The translations under genes were made by a program, and so were the position numbers. This document shows, piece after piece, positions 1 to 11,525 of a stretch of 37,739 bases of DNA. Origin of the DNA: Pseudomonadota bacterium (GTDB lineage Bacteria > Pseudomonadota > Gammaproteobacteria > JAKAQQ01); NCBI GenBank assembly GCA_021839245.1, contig JAKCBQ010000013.1, forward strand, positions 1 to 37,739, read 5' to 3'. Each line of letters opens with the position of its first letter. The stretch's first letter is position 1. Below the pieces are notes generated by a model. It did no database searches, was not told where the DNA came from, and saw nothing but the letters and a program-made list of their open reading frames with translations.

Positions 1-296
1 AGGTTGGCCACCGTTCCCCGGGGGAGCTTCCCAAAAGCCGTGTTCGTCGGGGCAAAGACCGTGAACGGCCCCGGGCCTTCGAGGGCCTTGACGAGTCCTG
101 CGGTCACGACGGCTTTGACGAGGATCGTGTGCACCGGGGAATGGAGGGCGTTCTGCACGATGTTCTTTGACGGATACATCGCGTGTCCACCGACATAGGT
201 GATCGGGAGACGGGCGAAGGCCGTTGTGGACAGGACGGCGAAGAGGAGCGCTCCGCCGGCCAGCCGACGTGCGGCGGTGAAAGAGACGTTGGTCAT
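1..296 (-). CDS. Fasciclin (FAS1) domain protein, N-terminal part, cut by window edge
   Basis: The minus strand reads from an ATG at 296 without a stop to the left edge, about 98 residues. Residues 1-28 look like a signal peptide (two Arg, hydrophobic core, cleavage near STTAFA), so the product is secreted or surface-exposed. The mature part contains IVQNALHSPVHTILVKAV, then GPFTVFAPTNTAFGKLP. The latter is the hallmark first motif of FAS1 (beta-Ig-H3/fasciclin) domains, which are adhesion modules. A possible ribosome site (CGGAG) lies about 10 bases upstream of the ATG, and a perfect 9-bp hairpin sits further up in the leader (319-342). A FAS1 C-terminal remnant is also present near 21.9 kb. 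The C-terminus is outside the window. Family assignment is firm; the biological role is not visible. Confidence 0.85.
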   Translation of the reverse strand, partial: MTNVSFTAARRLAGGALLFAVLSTTAFARLPITYVGGHAMYPSKNIVQNALHSPVHTILVKAVVTAGLVKALEGPGPFTVFAPTNTAFGKLPRGTVAN

Positions 297-593
297 GGAT
301 GGTGACTCCGTTGGGAAAAGAAGGCAAGTGCCGTTGCCTTCTCTTACGTGGGCCTCGAGCGGCTGGATGCACGAACGTACGCGGAGCCCAACGTGCTGCC
401 GCATCGGCGCCGACGGTTGGGAGGTGCGTGATCCCGGGACTGCATCCCCCCGCGGGGCACGGACGTACTGTGTCTAAGAGCCGTCTCCCTCTACACCCCA
501 CAGTGTGGGAGATGGCGGGATCGGGGTCCTGTGATCGCCGGTCACCTGTGAGGTGAGGGTTTTCTCTCGATGAAGCGTGGGGAGGGTCGGTCC
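297..593. other. Intergenic stretch without recognised gene
   Basis: Apart from the leader hairpin at 319-342, no reading frame here has a recognisable domain or a convincing ribosome site. The short open frames on the plus strand are Arg/Pro/Ser-rich, as expected for chance frames in GC-rich DNA. Confidence 0.5.
319..342 (-). promoter_or_regulatory. Leader hairpin upstream of the fasciclin gene, attenuator-like
   Basis: AGAAGGCAA and TTGCCTTCT form a perfect 9-bp stem around a 6-base loop. Read on the minus strand the stem ends in TTCTTTT, like a short intrinsic terminator, and it lies 23 bases before the ATG. It could be a transcription attenuator, a terminator of something upstream, or an mRNA-stabilising hairpin. 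Function is inferred only from its shape and position. Confidence 0.4.
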
Positions 594-622
594 CGGCGGG
601 CTCCGGGAGGAGGAGCCCGCCG
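594..622 (-). terminator. GC-rich hairpin downstream of tRNA-Arg
   Basis: CGGCGGGCTCC and GGAGCCCGCCG form a perfect 11-bp stem with a 7-base loop, 34 bases beyond the 3' end of the minus-strand tRNA-Arg. There is no T-run on the minus strand, so it is not a classical intrinsic terminator. It may act as a 3' boundary or processing hairpin for the tRNA transcript. Confidence 0.4.
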
Positions 623-655
623 CGGGGCTCGGGTTCCAGGAGGGAATCCGCCGAT

Positions 656-732
656 TGGCGCGCCCGGGAGGATTTGAACCTCCGACCCTCGCCTTAGGAG
701 TGCGATGCTCTATCCACCTGAGCTACGGGCGC
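656..732 (-). tRNA. tRNA-Arg (anticodon CCT)
   Basis: The minus strand folds into a complete cloverleaf. The acceptor stem GCGCCCG pairs with CGGGCGC, the D arm is GCTC/GAGC, the anticodon loop CTCCTAA gives anticodon CCT, and the T arm GGAGG-TTCAAAT-CCTCC is followed by discriminator G and an encoded CCA (658-656). The top of the anticodon stem has one A-G mismatch. It decodes AGG arginine codons. It lies 67 bases downstream of the TonB-receptor stop on the same strand. No integrase is adjacent, so there is no evidence that it serves as an attachment site here. Confidence 0.95.
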
Positions 733-799
733 GCCCGCCTTCCATTGTGCCCTGAACGGCGGTCGCGGGCACGGAACCGCGACCGCCGTTCCCGTGGCC

Positions 800-3691
800 T
801 CAGAAGGACGTTTGGGCCTCGACGTAGAGAAACCGTCCCGGCACGTCGTAGAGCGTTGGATCGTAGCTGTTGATCACTTGCTGGGTGGAGATCGGTGGGC
901 TGCGATCGAGCAGGTTGTGCACGCCCACGGTGACCTCCGTGCGCGCCGCGTGAAAGCTGTGGCCCACCGACGCGTCGACGTAGAAGACGCTCCCGATGTG
1001 GTTTTGAGAGAGCGCGTTGTCCTGGGGGTCGGGGTCCGAACAGTCGCCGAGGGCGGTCAGGCTGAAAGGGGTGCCGTTCAGGAAATCGCTGCACTTCTCG
1101 GTCAGGCTCCCGATGTACTCGAGATCGGCCGTCGCCGACCACGGGCCGCGGTCCCACGTCACCGCGCCGATCGCCCGCCAGCGCGGGACGGCGAGCGGAA
1201 AACTCGTCCCTCCACGTTCGACGCCGTCGAGATTCGTGACCGTGGCGCCGCCCTTGGGGTTCGGGGTGGAGGTGTACCAGTTGCGCACCCAGTTGGCGAC
1301 GAGTGAGAGCCCCACATCGCCCCAGGGTTCCGTGGGAAAGCGGTAGCGGGCGGCCCCGTCGATCCCGTCGGTGAAGATCGTCCCGAGATTTTCGCTCGTG
1401 TCGCGGACGAGGGCGAGGGAGCCGTCGGGGTTGCGGGTGACGAGGTCGCAGGCGGCGGGGTTGCCGTCGAGATAACACTCGTCGAGGACCGTGTTGGCTC
1501 CGGGGCTGCCGATCGCGTTGCCGATCGCGATGCGGTAGTAGTCGGCCTGGACGCTCATCGGAAGCGAGCTCGGGGTCCAGACGAAGCCGATGACCTTGTT
1601 GATCGACGTTTCCGGCTTGAGATTGGGGTTGCCGCCGGTGAGGACGTTCACATCGGGGTTCGTCTGACGGTAGCCGGTCGGGACGTCCGCGGCCGCGCAG
1701 TTGCGGCCGACGGTCGAGTCGGGGTTCGCTCCGCTGCACGGGTCGCTCACGGCCAGGGGCTCCTCGACGAGGGCGGCGTCCGTGTCGTGAATGTCGGGCT
1801 GCCGGAACCCCTGAGCCCAGAGGAGACGCACAGTGAAGTCCCGCGTGACGTGGTCGAGGAGGGTGGCCTGACTCAGCTGGTGGAACCCGAAGTCCGAGTA
1901 GTGGCTGAAGCGGTGAACGAGATTCAGCACGAGCTCGTGGGCGGCCGGGAGACGACGCAGGAGGGGCACGTTGAAGCCCACGTACGCCGAGCTCGCCACG
2001 TAGCCGCCGACCGTGGGCAGGACGGGGATCCCCGGACTCGCGCTGTCCTCGCCGTACTGGGCGACGGGGTTCGGGTTCGAGACGCCGAAATGCTCGCGGT
2101 ATTGGTAACCGAAAGAGAACCCGAGCGGGCCGGCGGGGAGCGGAAGGAGATCGTGGTTGTGGAGGTCGGCGGCCACGATCTTCTGTGTGTTGTCGATCGT
2201 GTTGACCTCATCGAGGGCGATGTAGCGGAGCATGGCGGGCGTCACGGTCCCCGGTCCCCCGAAGAGATCGAGAGGGACACAGCCCGGTGTGGCGGCGCAG
2301 GCTGCGGGGGCACCCAGGGCGAGCGCGAGATGAGCGAGATCGAAGCGCCCGTGATTGTTGTTGGTCACGTCGTTCTGGGCCACGATGCCGTAGAGGTCCC
2401 AGGACCAGGGGCCGCGGCCGAGACCCGAAAGACGCTCCGTGCCCTCGAGGCCGGCGTCGATCCGGTAGGTGTTCACCGTCTCGGTGAGAAGAAGCGGGCC
2501 GTCCTCGACCATGGCCCGTCCCAGGCTCACGAGGTTCGTGTTGGGTCCGCTCGAGTTGAGGGCGATGCCGAAAGGGTTGTAGGGCTGGTCCGCGGGGATG
2601 TTGATCGGGAGCCCGTCCTGACCGATGAAGAGGAGAGGTGGGGACGACTGCTGGGCGCTGTCGCGTCGGTTGAAAAAGCCGCTGACGGTGCCCATAACGC
2701 CGTGGCCGAACGAGCGGTACGCCCGGAGGTAGGCGCTCGTGCGCTCGAGGGGCTCGAGGAGCTGGTTGAAGGGGGCGGTGTTGAAGTTGTCGGCGATCGA
2801 GAAGGGGGCAAAGTCACCGACCTGATTCCCGCTCGTTCCGGGGATCCGCGTGAGGTTGCACAGTGGGGGGTTGCCGCCGCCGCAGGCCGGATCGCCGGCA
2901 AAGGGACCGCCGTCGGCGTAAAACTCGAAATCCCCCCAGGGGTTGGCGGGGCTTCCCCGGGTGAGCCCCGTGCCGGCAAGCGGGACGTTCGAGATCGTCC
3001 GGTCCCCGCTCGGGATGGCGGCTTGGTCGAGGTAGCTCAACGAAAACATGACCCCGTGCCGGCTGTTGCCGCTGCCACCGGTGAGGCTCACCGCGTCGGT
3101 GCCGCCATCCCAGTGGCCGTCGCCGTGGTAAATCCCGCCGTACACGTTGGCCACGAAACCGTTGAAGGAACGGTGGAGGATGATGTTGACGACACCGGCC
3201 ACGGCCTCCCCGCCGTAGCGTGCCCCACCGCTCGCGTCATAGATCACGATCCGCGAGACGAGCGGGAGGGGAATCGTGCTGATGTCGACGTCGCCCTTGA
3301 GTCCGCTGACCCAGCGCTTGCCGTTGATGAGGACGAGCACCCGATTGTGGCCGAGGCTGTGGAGGCTCACGTTTTGCTCACCGCCGTTCGTGAACTGTTT
3401 CGTGTATGTGGTGGTGAGCGCGGAGGCGCTGCCGTTGAACGGAAACTCGGAGAGGATTTGCCCGACGGTGGCGTAGCCCATCCGCTTCATCATCGTCGCG
3501 GTGAGGACGTAGACCGGCTCGGCGATGCGCGTCGAGACCTGGGCGAGCCCCTCGCCGCGAACACGAATCACCGCAAGCTTTTTGGTGGGCAGGGCGGATG
3601 CGGCCCGAACACGCGCGGGCACGACGATGAAGAAGGCGAGAAAAGCCGTGGGAAGAGCCAGCGCGGCACGGCGGCGGAGGGGTCCGGACAT
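800..3691 (-). CDS. TonB-dependent outer-membrane receptor
   Basis: This 963-residue protein has a signal peptide (residues 1-30, ending near ARVRA). It is followed by a plug domain containing GHNRVLVLINGKRW, IYDASGGARYGGEAVAGVVNI and related plug motifs around residues 55-175. The rest is a long beta-barrel region rich in alternating aromatic and polar residues, with a VTVGVHNLLDR motif and a C-terminal Phe (AQTSF), as needed for outer-membrane insertion. The family takes up large substrates (siderophores, peptides, glycans) using TonB energy. No FecA-type signalling extension is seen. The start at 3691 is supported by GGGAG a few bases upstream. The substrate cannot be read from sequence. 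The size and the nearby secreted S9/S10 peptidases fit the peptide or oligosaccharide receptors common in Xanthomonadales-like bacteria. A frameshifted copy of its C-terminus occurs at 26.04-26.14 kb. Confidence 0.93.
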   Translation of the reverse strand: MSGPLRRRAALALPTAFLAFFIVVPARVRAASALPTKKLAVIRVRGEGLAQVSTRIAEPVYVLTATMMKRMGYATVGQILSEFPFNGSASALTTTYTKQFTNGGEQNVSLHSLGHNRVLVLINGKRWVSGLKGDVDISTIPLPLVSRIVIYDASGGARYGGEAVAGVVNIILHRSFNGFVANVYGGIYHGDGHWDGGTDAVSLTGGSGNSRHGVMFSLSYLDQAAIPSGDRTISNVPLAGTGLTRGSPANPWGDFEFYADGGPFAGDPACGGGNPPLCNLTRIPGTSGNQVGDFAPFSIADNFNTAPFNQLLEPLERTSAYLRAYRSFGHGVMGTVSGFFNRRDSAQQSSPPLLFIGQDGLPINIPADQPYNPFGIALNSSGPNTNLVSLGRAMVEDGPLLLTETVNTYRIDAGLEGTERLSGLGRGPWSWDLYGIVAQNDVTNNNHGRFDLAHLALALGAPAACAATPGCVPLDLFGGPGTVTPAMLRYIALDEVNTIDNTQKIVAADLHNHDLLPLPAGPLGFSFGYQYREHFGVSNPNPVAQYGEDSASPGIPVLPTVGGYVASSAYVGFNVPLLRRLPAAHELVLNLVHRFSHYSDFGFHQLSQATLLDHVTRDFTVRLLWAQGFRQPDIHDTDAALVEEPLAVSDPCSGANPDSTVGRNCAAADVPTGYRQTNPDVNVLTGGNPNLKPETSINKVIGFVWTPSSLPMSVQADYYRIAIGNAIGSPGANTVLDECYLDGNPAACDLVTRNPDGSLALVRDTSENLGTIFTDGIDGAARYRFPTEPWGDVGLSLVANWVRNWYTSTPNPKGGATVTNLDGVERGGTSFPLAVPRWRAIGAVTWDRGPWSATADLEYIGSLTEKCSDFLNGTPFSLTALGDCSDPDPQDNALSQNHIGSVFYVDASVGHSFHAARTEVTVGVHNLLDRSPPISTQQVINSYDPTLYDVPGRFLYVEAQTSF

Positions 3692-3853
3692 CTTGGGGGC
3701 TCCCAGTGTGAGGGGGGATGATGCTGCCGTTCCGCCTGAGCGCCCCTATCTTAATGCAGCACGAACGGACCCGCTCGACCGGCGCCGGTCTCGAGGGGGG
3801 GGAAGCGCCGTGACGCCCCCCTTGAAGAGACCGCCACGGTGCCCTCTCGCGGT

Positions 3854-3859
3854 TATACT
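3854..3859 (+). promoter_or_regulatory. Possible -10 box of the diguanylate cyclase gene
   Basis: TATACT lies about 70 bases upstream of ATG 3928. No good -35 hexamer is found at normal spacing, so this rests on the -10 match and position alone. Confidence 0.35.
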
Positions 3860-3927
3860 CGACCTTGGGCTACGAGGCCGCCTCTTCTTCGTGGGTCCGG
3901 ACCGCGAAGCTCTGCGCATTCCAGCTG

Positions 3928-5211
3928 ATGAAAAAACGAGCCGACATGACGGAACGCAAACCCACCGCAGGAACCGAGGCCTCCGAGGCCGCGTCGCAGC
4001 CCCACCGCGTGCGGGAGCGTCTCACGATCCGGCTCTTCGGACGCGAGCCGCTCCGGGCTCTCAGGATTCGGCGGACCCTCCTCGGGTTTGTGTCCTATTT
4101 CACGTACCTTCCCGCCCTCGCCGTGGCCGTGCATTTGGGTTGGGTCCGCGGAGGGTGGGCATCGATCGCCCTGATCCTTCTTCTGGTGATTGTCGCCAAC
4201 ACTCTTTTCTACGCGCTCATCCGGAGCGGAATCACCGAGCGGTGGCCTTTTTCCGATCCGAGCCTCACGGCCGTGCAGATCGCAACGGCCTCGCTCGTGA
4301 TCCTTCTCCTCCTCGCCGTCCTTCGCCGGGGGACGGACCTCTTCCTGAGCCTTTATTTCGCGAGTTTCTTCTTCGGTGTCTTTCAGCTCAAGCGCGAGGA
4401 ATATCTGCGCGTCGCCCTTTTTGCCATCCTCGCGTTTCTGACGTTCTTCTTCTGGCGCCTCACCGCCCAAGGTTATCCGCTGCGGGCGGTGGGGAAGGAC
4501 GCCGTGAGCCTCCTCATCCTCGTCACCCTGCTGGTCTGGATTTCCTTGATGGGGGGGTACGTCTCGACACTGCGCGAGAAGAATCGGCGGGCGCGCGCCG
4601 AGCTTGAACAAGCCCTCGCGAGGATTCGGGAACTCAGCGTGCGCGATGACCTGACCGGGCTCTGGAACCGGCGTCACCTGCGCGAGATCCTTGAGCGGGA
4701 GATTGCCCGAATCGAGCGGCGCGGGAACACCGAACCGGACGGTCTCGCGCTCGCGGTTCTCGATATCGACAACTTCAAGACGATCAACGACACCTTCGGC
4801 CACGGGGTTGGGGACGAGGTTCTCAAGGCGGTGGCCGTGCGGCTCGAAACGACGTTGCGTCGCCAGGACTGGATCGCCCATCCGGGAGGGAGCGCATCGA
4901 GTGGGGACCCCGAGATCCTCGCGAGCACCGTCGGGCGTTTCGGAGGAGACGAGTTCGTCCTCGTCCTTCCCGAAACGGGGGAACGCGGAGCCCAAGCCTG
5001 TCTCGAGCGGGTTTTCCGCGCGGTCGCGGACGAGCCTGTCGCGACGACCGCGGGGCCGGTTCGCGTGTCCTTGTCGGTCGGGGCCGCCTGCCGCCGAGCG
5101 GGGGAGTCCTCCGCGCAACTTTTCGCCCGGGCCGACCGGGCGCTCTACCGAGCGAAGGCCGCCGGTCGGGGGTGTTTCTTCACGGACGAGGCGAGCGCCT
5201 CCGAAACCTAA
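3928..5211 (+). CDS. Membrane-bound diguanylate cyclase (GGDEF)
   Basis: This protein makes cyclic di-GMP from two GTP. The N-terminal half (about residues 45-215) has roughly six hydrophobic membrane segments without a recognised sensor family. A short charged linker (LREKNRRARAELEQALARI) leads into a GGDEF domain with VRDDLTGLWNRRHL, VLDIDNFKTINDTFGH and an intact RFGGDEFVLVLPETG active site (GGDEF near residue 339). The RxxD inhibitory-site-like motif (LRRQD) is separated from GGDEF by an insert of about 19 residues rich in Gly, Ser and Pro, which is unusual. The frame is open from a TTG at 3865. ATG 3928 or ATG 3946 is more likely because they follow the TATACT box at 3854. Neither has a strong ribosome site, so the start is uncertain. 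No EAL domain is present. Confidence 0.92.
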   Translation: MKKRADMTERKPTAGTEASEAASQPHRVRERLTIRLFGREPLRALRIRRTLLGFVSYFTYLPALAVAVHLGWVRGGWASIALILLLVIVANTLFYALIRSGITERWPFSDPSLTAVQIATASLVILLLLAVLRRGTDLFLSLYFASFFFGVFQLKREEYLRVALFAILAFLTFFFWRLTAQGYPLRAVGKDAVSLLILVTLLVWISLMGGYVSTLREKNRRARAELEQALARIRELSVRDDLTGLWNRRHLREILEREIARIERRGNTEPDGLALAVLDIDNFKTINDTFGHGVGDEVLKAVAVRLETTLRRQDWIAHPGGSASSGDPEILASTVGRFGGDEFVLVLPETGERGAQACLERVFRAVADEPVATTAGPVRVSLSVGAACRRAGESSAQLFARADRALYRAKAAGRGCFFTDEASASET

Positions 5212-5221
5212 AGAGCCTCTA

Positions 5222-5227
5222 TATAAT
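5222..5227 (+). promoter_or_regulatory. Perfect -10 box (TATAAT) of the phosphoribosyltransferase gene
   Basis: A perfect TATAAT followed by CCGC lies just beyond the cyclase stop codon, predicting a short leader of about 25-30 bases. No clear -35 element is visible. It suggests that the phosphoribosyltransferase is transcribed separately from the cyclase. Confidence 0.55.
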
Positions 5228-5259
5228 CCGCACTCGCCGCCCGTGTGTTCTTGGAGGCC

Positions 5260-5820
5260 ATGGCCGTGACGCCCGCGCATCACACTCTTGTCATCGGCGC
5301 TCTGACGCGCGAGCTTCCCGTGGTTCGGGTGGCTCCCGGGCAAGCGATCGCCGTCCTCAACATCCTCGGGGACACCGAGCTGGTGGAAGAGGCCGCGCGC
5401 CTGCTCCACGAACGGGTGGCGACTCGGGGCTTTGACGTCATTGCGACTCCCGAGGCCAAGAGCATCCCGCTCGCCCACGCCCTCGCGCGTCTCGCGAAGT
5501 GTCCGTACGTCGTCTTCCGAAAAAGCCACAAGCTCTACATGGGCGAGGCTCTTTCGGTCACCACCCGCTCGATCACGGCCCAGAAGGAGCAGACCCTCTA
5601 TCTCGACGCCCGTGACCGGGTGACGATGGCCGGGCGATCCGTTCTCCTCGTCGACGATGTGGTGAGTACGGGATCAACTCTGGAGGCGATGCAACGGCTG
5701 GTCGCCCTCGCCGGCGGACGCGTGGTGGGTGTAGCAGCGGTGTGCACCGAAGGTGAGGCGGGGCGCGAACCGGTCATCGCCTTGGCCCACCTCCCACTCT
5801 TCCGCAAGAGCCCGGGCTGA
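5260..5820 (+). CDS. Type I phosphoribosyltransferase, adenine PRT-like
   Basis: This protein of about 186 residues has the signature PRPP-binding loop VLLVDDVVSTGSTLEA near residues 128-143. Upstream of it are the conserved TPEAKSIPLAHALAR and VVFRKSHKLYMGEA segments, which resemble the EARGF and RKPGKLP regions of adenine phosphoribosyltransferase. That family converts a purine base plus PRPP to the nucleotide in the cytosol. The flexible hood differs from typical Apt, so xanthine or another base, or a regulatory role, is possible. The ribosome site GGAGG (5253-5257) is only 2 bases from ATG 5260 but 8 bases from GTG 5266, so translation may really begin at GTG 5266. The next gene is convergent. 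Confidence 0.8.
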   Translation: MAVTPAHHTLVIGALTRELPVVRVAPGQAIAVLNILGDTELVEEAARLLHERVATRGFDVIATPEAKSIPLAHALARLAKCPYVVFRKSHKLYMGEALSVTTRSITAQKEQTLYLDARDRVTMAGRSVLLVDDVVSTGSTLEAMQRLVALAGGRVVGVAAVCTEGEAGREPVIALAHLPLFRKSPG

Positions 5821-6131
5821 ACGCGGATCCCTCCCGGCGCTCTCCCGCCCAAGAGTCCAAGAAGTCCTCCTGAGGGCAGGGGCGGCCGTTCTTCACGATC
5901 TCTTTGTCGCTTCAAACCGGATTCGTGTCTTCGGCCGGCCCTCCCGAACACCGGCCTTCCCGTGTGCCTCGCGGGCCAGGCGCCGGGCCCCCCGAGCCTC
6001 TCGGCGTTCCCGTCATCCTTGGTGCGAGCGTCGCGTCCAAGGGGTCGGCGAGCCCGCGTCAGCTCCGGGTCGTAGCGTCGTTCGACGCTGTGGCGTCGGG
6101 ACTTCTCCCCGGATCCTCGACGTGCGGGCTC
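5821..6131. other. Convergent intergenic stretch, no recognised gene
   Basis: These 311 bases separate the converging phosphoribosyltransferase and DUF1993 genes. I see no domain-like translation on either strand and no clear intrinsic terminator with a T-run. Confidence 0.45.
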
Positions 6132-6692
6132 TCAGCGTTTGGGAAGCGACAGGCCGTGTGCGAGGTCTTCGGTGCGGGCGAGTCCGAGGAAGTCCATCTT
6201 GCCGATTTCCACGCCCAGGTGACGCAGAATGGCGTAGGCCGCCGTCGTGTGGAAGAAGAAATTCGGAAGCACATAGCCTTGAAGATAGGAGAGGGCGGGT
6301 AGCTCCACCGTCCGCTCGCGTTGCGGGAGCCGAATCGTGCGTGAAGGGGCCTCGGCGAACGCACGGCGCTCGAGACCCGAGAGGAACGAGATCGTGCGCG
6401 CGATGCGGTCCTCGAGTTCGGGGAACGACGCCTCGGTGTCTTCGAAACGCGGAGGTTCGAGACCGGCGAGACGGGCCGCGCCCCCCTTGGCCTGGTCGGT
6501 CGCGATCTGCACCTGGCGGACGAGCGGGAACATGTCGGGGGCGAGACGGCCCTGGAGAAAGACCACGGGGTCGATCTTCCGGGTCTCGGCGTGGGCGGCG
6601 CCCTTCTTGAGGATGGACGAGAGGGCTCCGAGCTCGTGGGCGAAAAGCGGAACGGTGACATCGTAAAACGAGAACGAGGGGGATTCGGTCAT
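6132..6692 (-). CDS. DUF1993 family protein
   Basis: This 186-residue soluble protein without a signal peptide matches the DUF1993 family nearly end to end. The conserved stretches are VPLFAHELGALSSILKKGAAHAE, KIDPVVFLQGRLAPDMFPL, RQVQIATDQAKGGAARLAG and the C-terminal LPNFFFHTTAAYAILRHLGVEIGKMDFLG. The His-containing pattern and four-helix character suggest a relative of the DinB-like fold, but the biochemical function is unknown. The start is the ATG at 6692. A TACAAT -10-like box lies at 6732-6737 on the minus strand. It is convergent with the phosphoribosyltransferase gene and forms a stand-alone unit. Confidence 0.88.
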   Translation of the reverse strand: MTESPSFSFYDVTVPLFAHELGALSSILKKGAAHAETRKIDPVVFLQGRLAPDMFPLVRQVQIATDQAKGGAARLAGLEPPRFEDTEASFPELEDRIARTISFLSGLERRAFAEAPSRTIRLPQRERTVELPALSYLQGYVLPNFFFHTTAAYAILRHLGVEIGKMDFLGLARTEDLAHGLSLPKR

Positions 6693-6731
6693 GGGGATTT
6701 CCGGAAATCAATAACGAGGGTCGACCCCACT

Positions 6732-6737
6732 ATTGTA
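6732..6737 (-). promoter_or_regulatory. Possible -10 box of the DUF1993 gene
   Basis: TACAAT on the minus strand, 40 bases upstream of the ATG. The adjacent GGGTCGACCC (6718-6727) is a 10-bp palindrome lying in the predicted leader. No clear -35 element. Confidence 0.35.
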
Positions 6738-6739
6738 CG

Positions 6740-7126
6740 GAGTGGGCACCGGTGACGGATCCTCTAGAAGTCGCTGGGGACGTCGCCCGGCTCTCGGGCG
6801 GAATCGGACGCCGAAGGCGCCATCCGGGCTCCGCTCCCCCTCGTGCGGGCTTCTGTCGTCACCGAGCTCTGTGAAAGTAGAGAGTCGATTCCGGCGGCCA
6901 CAGGGCATGGTGGGTGGTGCGACGGGTTAAGGGGTCGGTCTGTCGGTCTATCGTGGAACGATCCCCGAGGCGCCCGGGGCCGAATCACCCGTGCTCTCCC
7001 GGATCACTCCAGGGAGCAGTCGTCCAGGGTTCTCTCAGCGAGCCGCTCCTCTCTTCACCCCGAAAGAGAGATCGTCCTCCGGGTGGAGCTCTGGTGGAAG
7101 GGGTGTCCGCCCTGAGGGACGACTTT
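6740..7126. other. Divergent intergenic stretch, no recognised gene
   Basis: This region lies between DUF1993 (minus) and the S9 peptidase (plus). The plus-strand frame of the peptidase is open back to 6914, but the upstream part has no domain, and the signal peptide together with a ribosome site places the start at 7187. Nothing else is recognised. Confidence 0.45.
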
Positions 7127-7135
7127 TGGGATAAT
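7127..7135 (+). promoter_or_regulatory. Extended -10 promoter element of the S9 peptidase gene
   Basis: TGGGATAAT is an extended -10 (TGn plus GATAAT) lying 52 bases upstream of the GTG start. No -35 is evident, which is usual for extended -10 promoters. The same nine bases recur on the minus strand at 37110-37102 before a sulfotransferase gene. Confidence 0.5.
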
Positions 7136-7186
7136 CGCCGGGAAACGCGGGTGTTCGCCCGCATCGACCACCGCGAGGGCCTGTCC

Positions 7187-10394
<3,208 letters not shown>

Positions 10395-10499
10395 GGACCG
10401 TAGCGGAGTCGCCCCCGAAGGGGCCGGGAGGCTCAGGTCCATCGGCCGGGGTCCTCGCCCTGCGGCCGGAGACGATCTCGCGCCCTGCGTGCTCTGGCA

Positions 10500-10505
10500 T
10501 AAAAT
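10500..10505 (+). promoter_or_regulatory. Possible -10 box of tRNA-Lys
   Basis: TAAAAT lies 23 bases before the first base of the mature tRNA. The spacing fits a short 5' leader removed by RNase P. No clear -35. Confidence 0.4.
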
Positions 10506-10528
10506 GCACGAGCTCCGGAAAGTTTCGG

Positions 10529-10604
10529 GGGCCGTTAGCTCAGCCGGTAGAGCAGTGGACTTTTAATCCATTGGTCGCAGGTTCGAATCCTGCACGGCCC
10601 ACCA
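10529..10604 (+). tRNA. tRNA-Lys (anticodon TTT)
   Basis: Complete cloverleaf. GGGCCGT pairs with ACGGCCC, the D arm is GCTC/GAGC, the anticodon loop is CTTTTAA (anticodon TTT), the T arm is GCAGG-TTCGAAT-CCTGC, the discriminator is A, and CCA is encoded. Confidence 0.97.
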
Positions 10605-10652
10605 TCCGCCGAAGCACACGCAGGCTTCGTCTCTGCCCGGGAGGTATGTCTC

Positions 10653-11525
10653 ATGCCCGAAACCCCGTATCTTGGAAGGAGCCGAACCGTCGAAACCCTT
10701 CACCGGGGTCGCCCCACCGAGGACGGTTCGGGCGTGCGTCTCGTGCGCCTTCTCGACCGCACGCTGCAGAAGCGTCTCGGTCCCTTCCTCATGCTCGATC
10801 TCTTCGGCAGTGAGAACCCCGACGATTATCTTGGGGGATTCCCCGACCATCCCCACCGGGGGTTCGAGACGATCACCTATATGATCGAGGGGCGCATGCG
10901 CCACCGCGACAGCGCCGGACACGAGGGTCTTCTCGAGACCGGTGGGATGCAGTGGATGTGCGCCGCACGTGGCGTGATTCATTCGGAAATGCCCGAACAG
11001 AAGGATGGACGCATGGCCGGATTCCAGCTCTGGCTCAACCTCCCGGCGCGGTCGAAGATGGATTCGCCCTGGTACCGCGATTTCGCCGCCCGGGATCTTC
11101 CCCGCTTTTCTCCCCGTCCGGGCCTCGAGGTGGTCGTTCTCGCCGGCCGCTACGCGGATCGGGCGGGGGCGGTCGAGCGTCCGCACACCGAGCCCCTCCT
11201 CCTCGACGTGCGCCTCGATCGCGACGGCTCTTTCGAAGCGCCCTTGCCCGAGAGCCACAACGCCTTTCTCGTCCCCTACGCGGGCGAGGTGACGATTGAA
11301 GGAGAGCGGGTGCCGGAGAAGACGCTTGCCGTTCTCGGTCCGGGGACAAACGCCTGGGGTGTACGGGTCGGAGCGGCTGGAGCCGCCCGTTTTCTTCTCG
11401 TCGCCGGCCGTCCTCTGGGCGAACCCGTCGTCTCTTACGGACCGTTCGTGATGACGACGGAGGAGGAGATCCGCCGGGCGGTGGACGACTATCGTTCGGG
11501 ACGCCTGGCTCAGGTCTCCACTTGA
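10653..11525 (+). CDS. Pirin family protein
   Basis: This 290-residue double-cupin protein of the pirin family has all four metal ligands: His66 and His68 in FPDHPHRGFE, His110 and Glu112 in GVIHSEMP. Bacterial pirins are non-haem iron or other metal proteins. Some act as quercetin dioxygenases and others as regulators of central metabolism, and sequence alone does not tell which. The conserved YMIEGRMRHRDSAGHEG and GMQWMCAARG segments are intact, and the C-terminal pirin domain (GEPVVSYGPFVM) is complete. GGGAGG lies upstream of the ATG at good spacing. The gene begins 49 bases after tRNA-Lys and may be cotranscribed with it. Confidence 0.93.
   Translation: MPETPYLGRSRTVETLHRGRPTEDGSGVRLVRLLDRTLQKRLGPFLMLDLFGSENPDDYLGGFPDHPHRGFETITYMIEGRMRHRDSAGHEGLLETGGMQWMCAARGVIHSEMPEQKDGRMAGFQLWLNLPARSKMDSPWYRDFAARDLPRFSPRPGLEVVVLAGRYADRAGAVERPHTEPLLLDVRLDRDGSFEAPLPESHNAFLVPYAGEVTIEGERVPEKTLAVLGPGTNAWGVRVGAAGAARFLLVAGRPLGEPVVSYGPFVMTTEEEIRRAVDDYRSGRLAQVST

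Noticed and set aside
656..732. tRNA-Arg as integration site of a genomic island
   Set aside because: No integrase and no repeated tRNA 3' end was found elsewhere in the window.
1787..3721. 644-codon plus-strand frame opposite the TonB receptor
   Set aside because: Shadow frame without motif; the receptor frame is complete from signal peptide to terminal Phe.
5904..6302. Small plus-strand open frame spanning the end of DUF1993
   Set aside because: No ribosome site and no domain; it overlaps the well-supported DUF1993 gene on the other strand.
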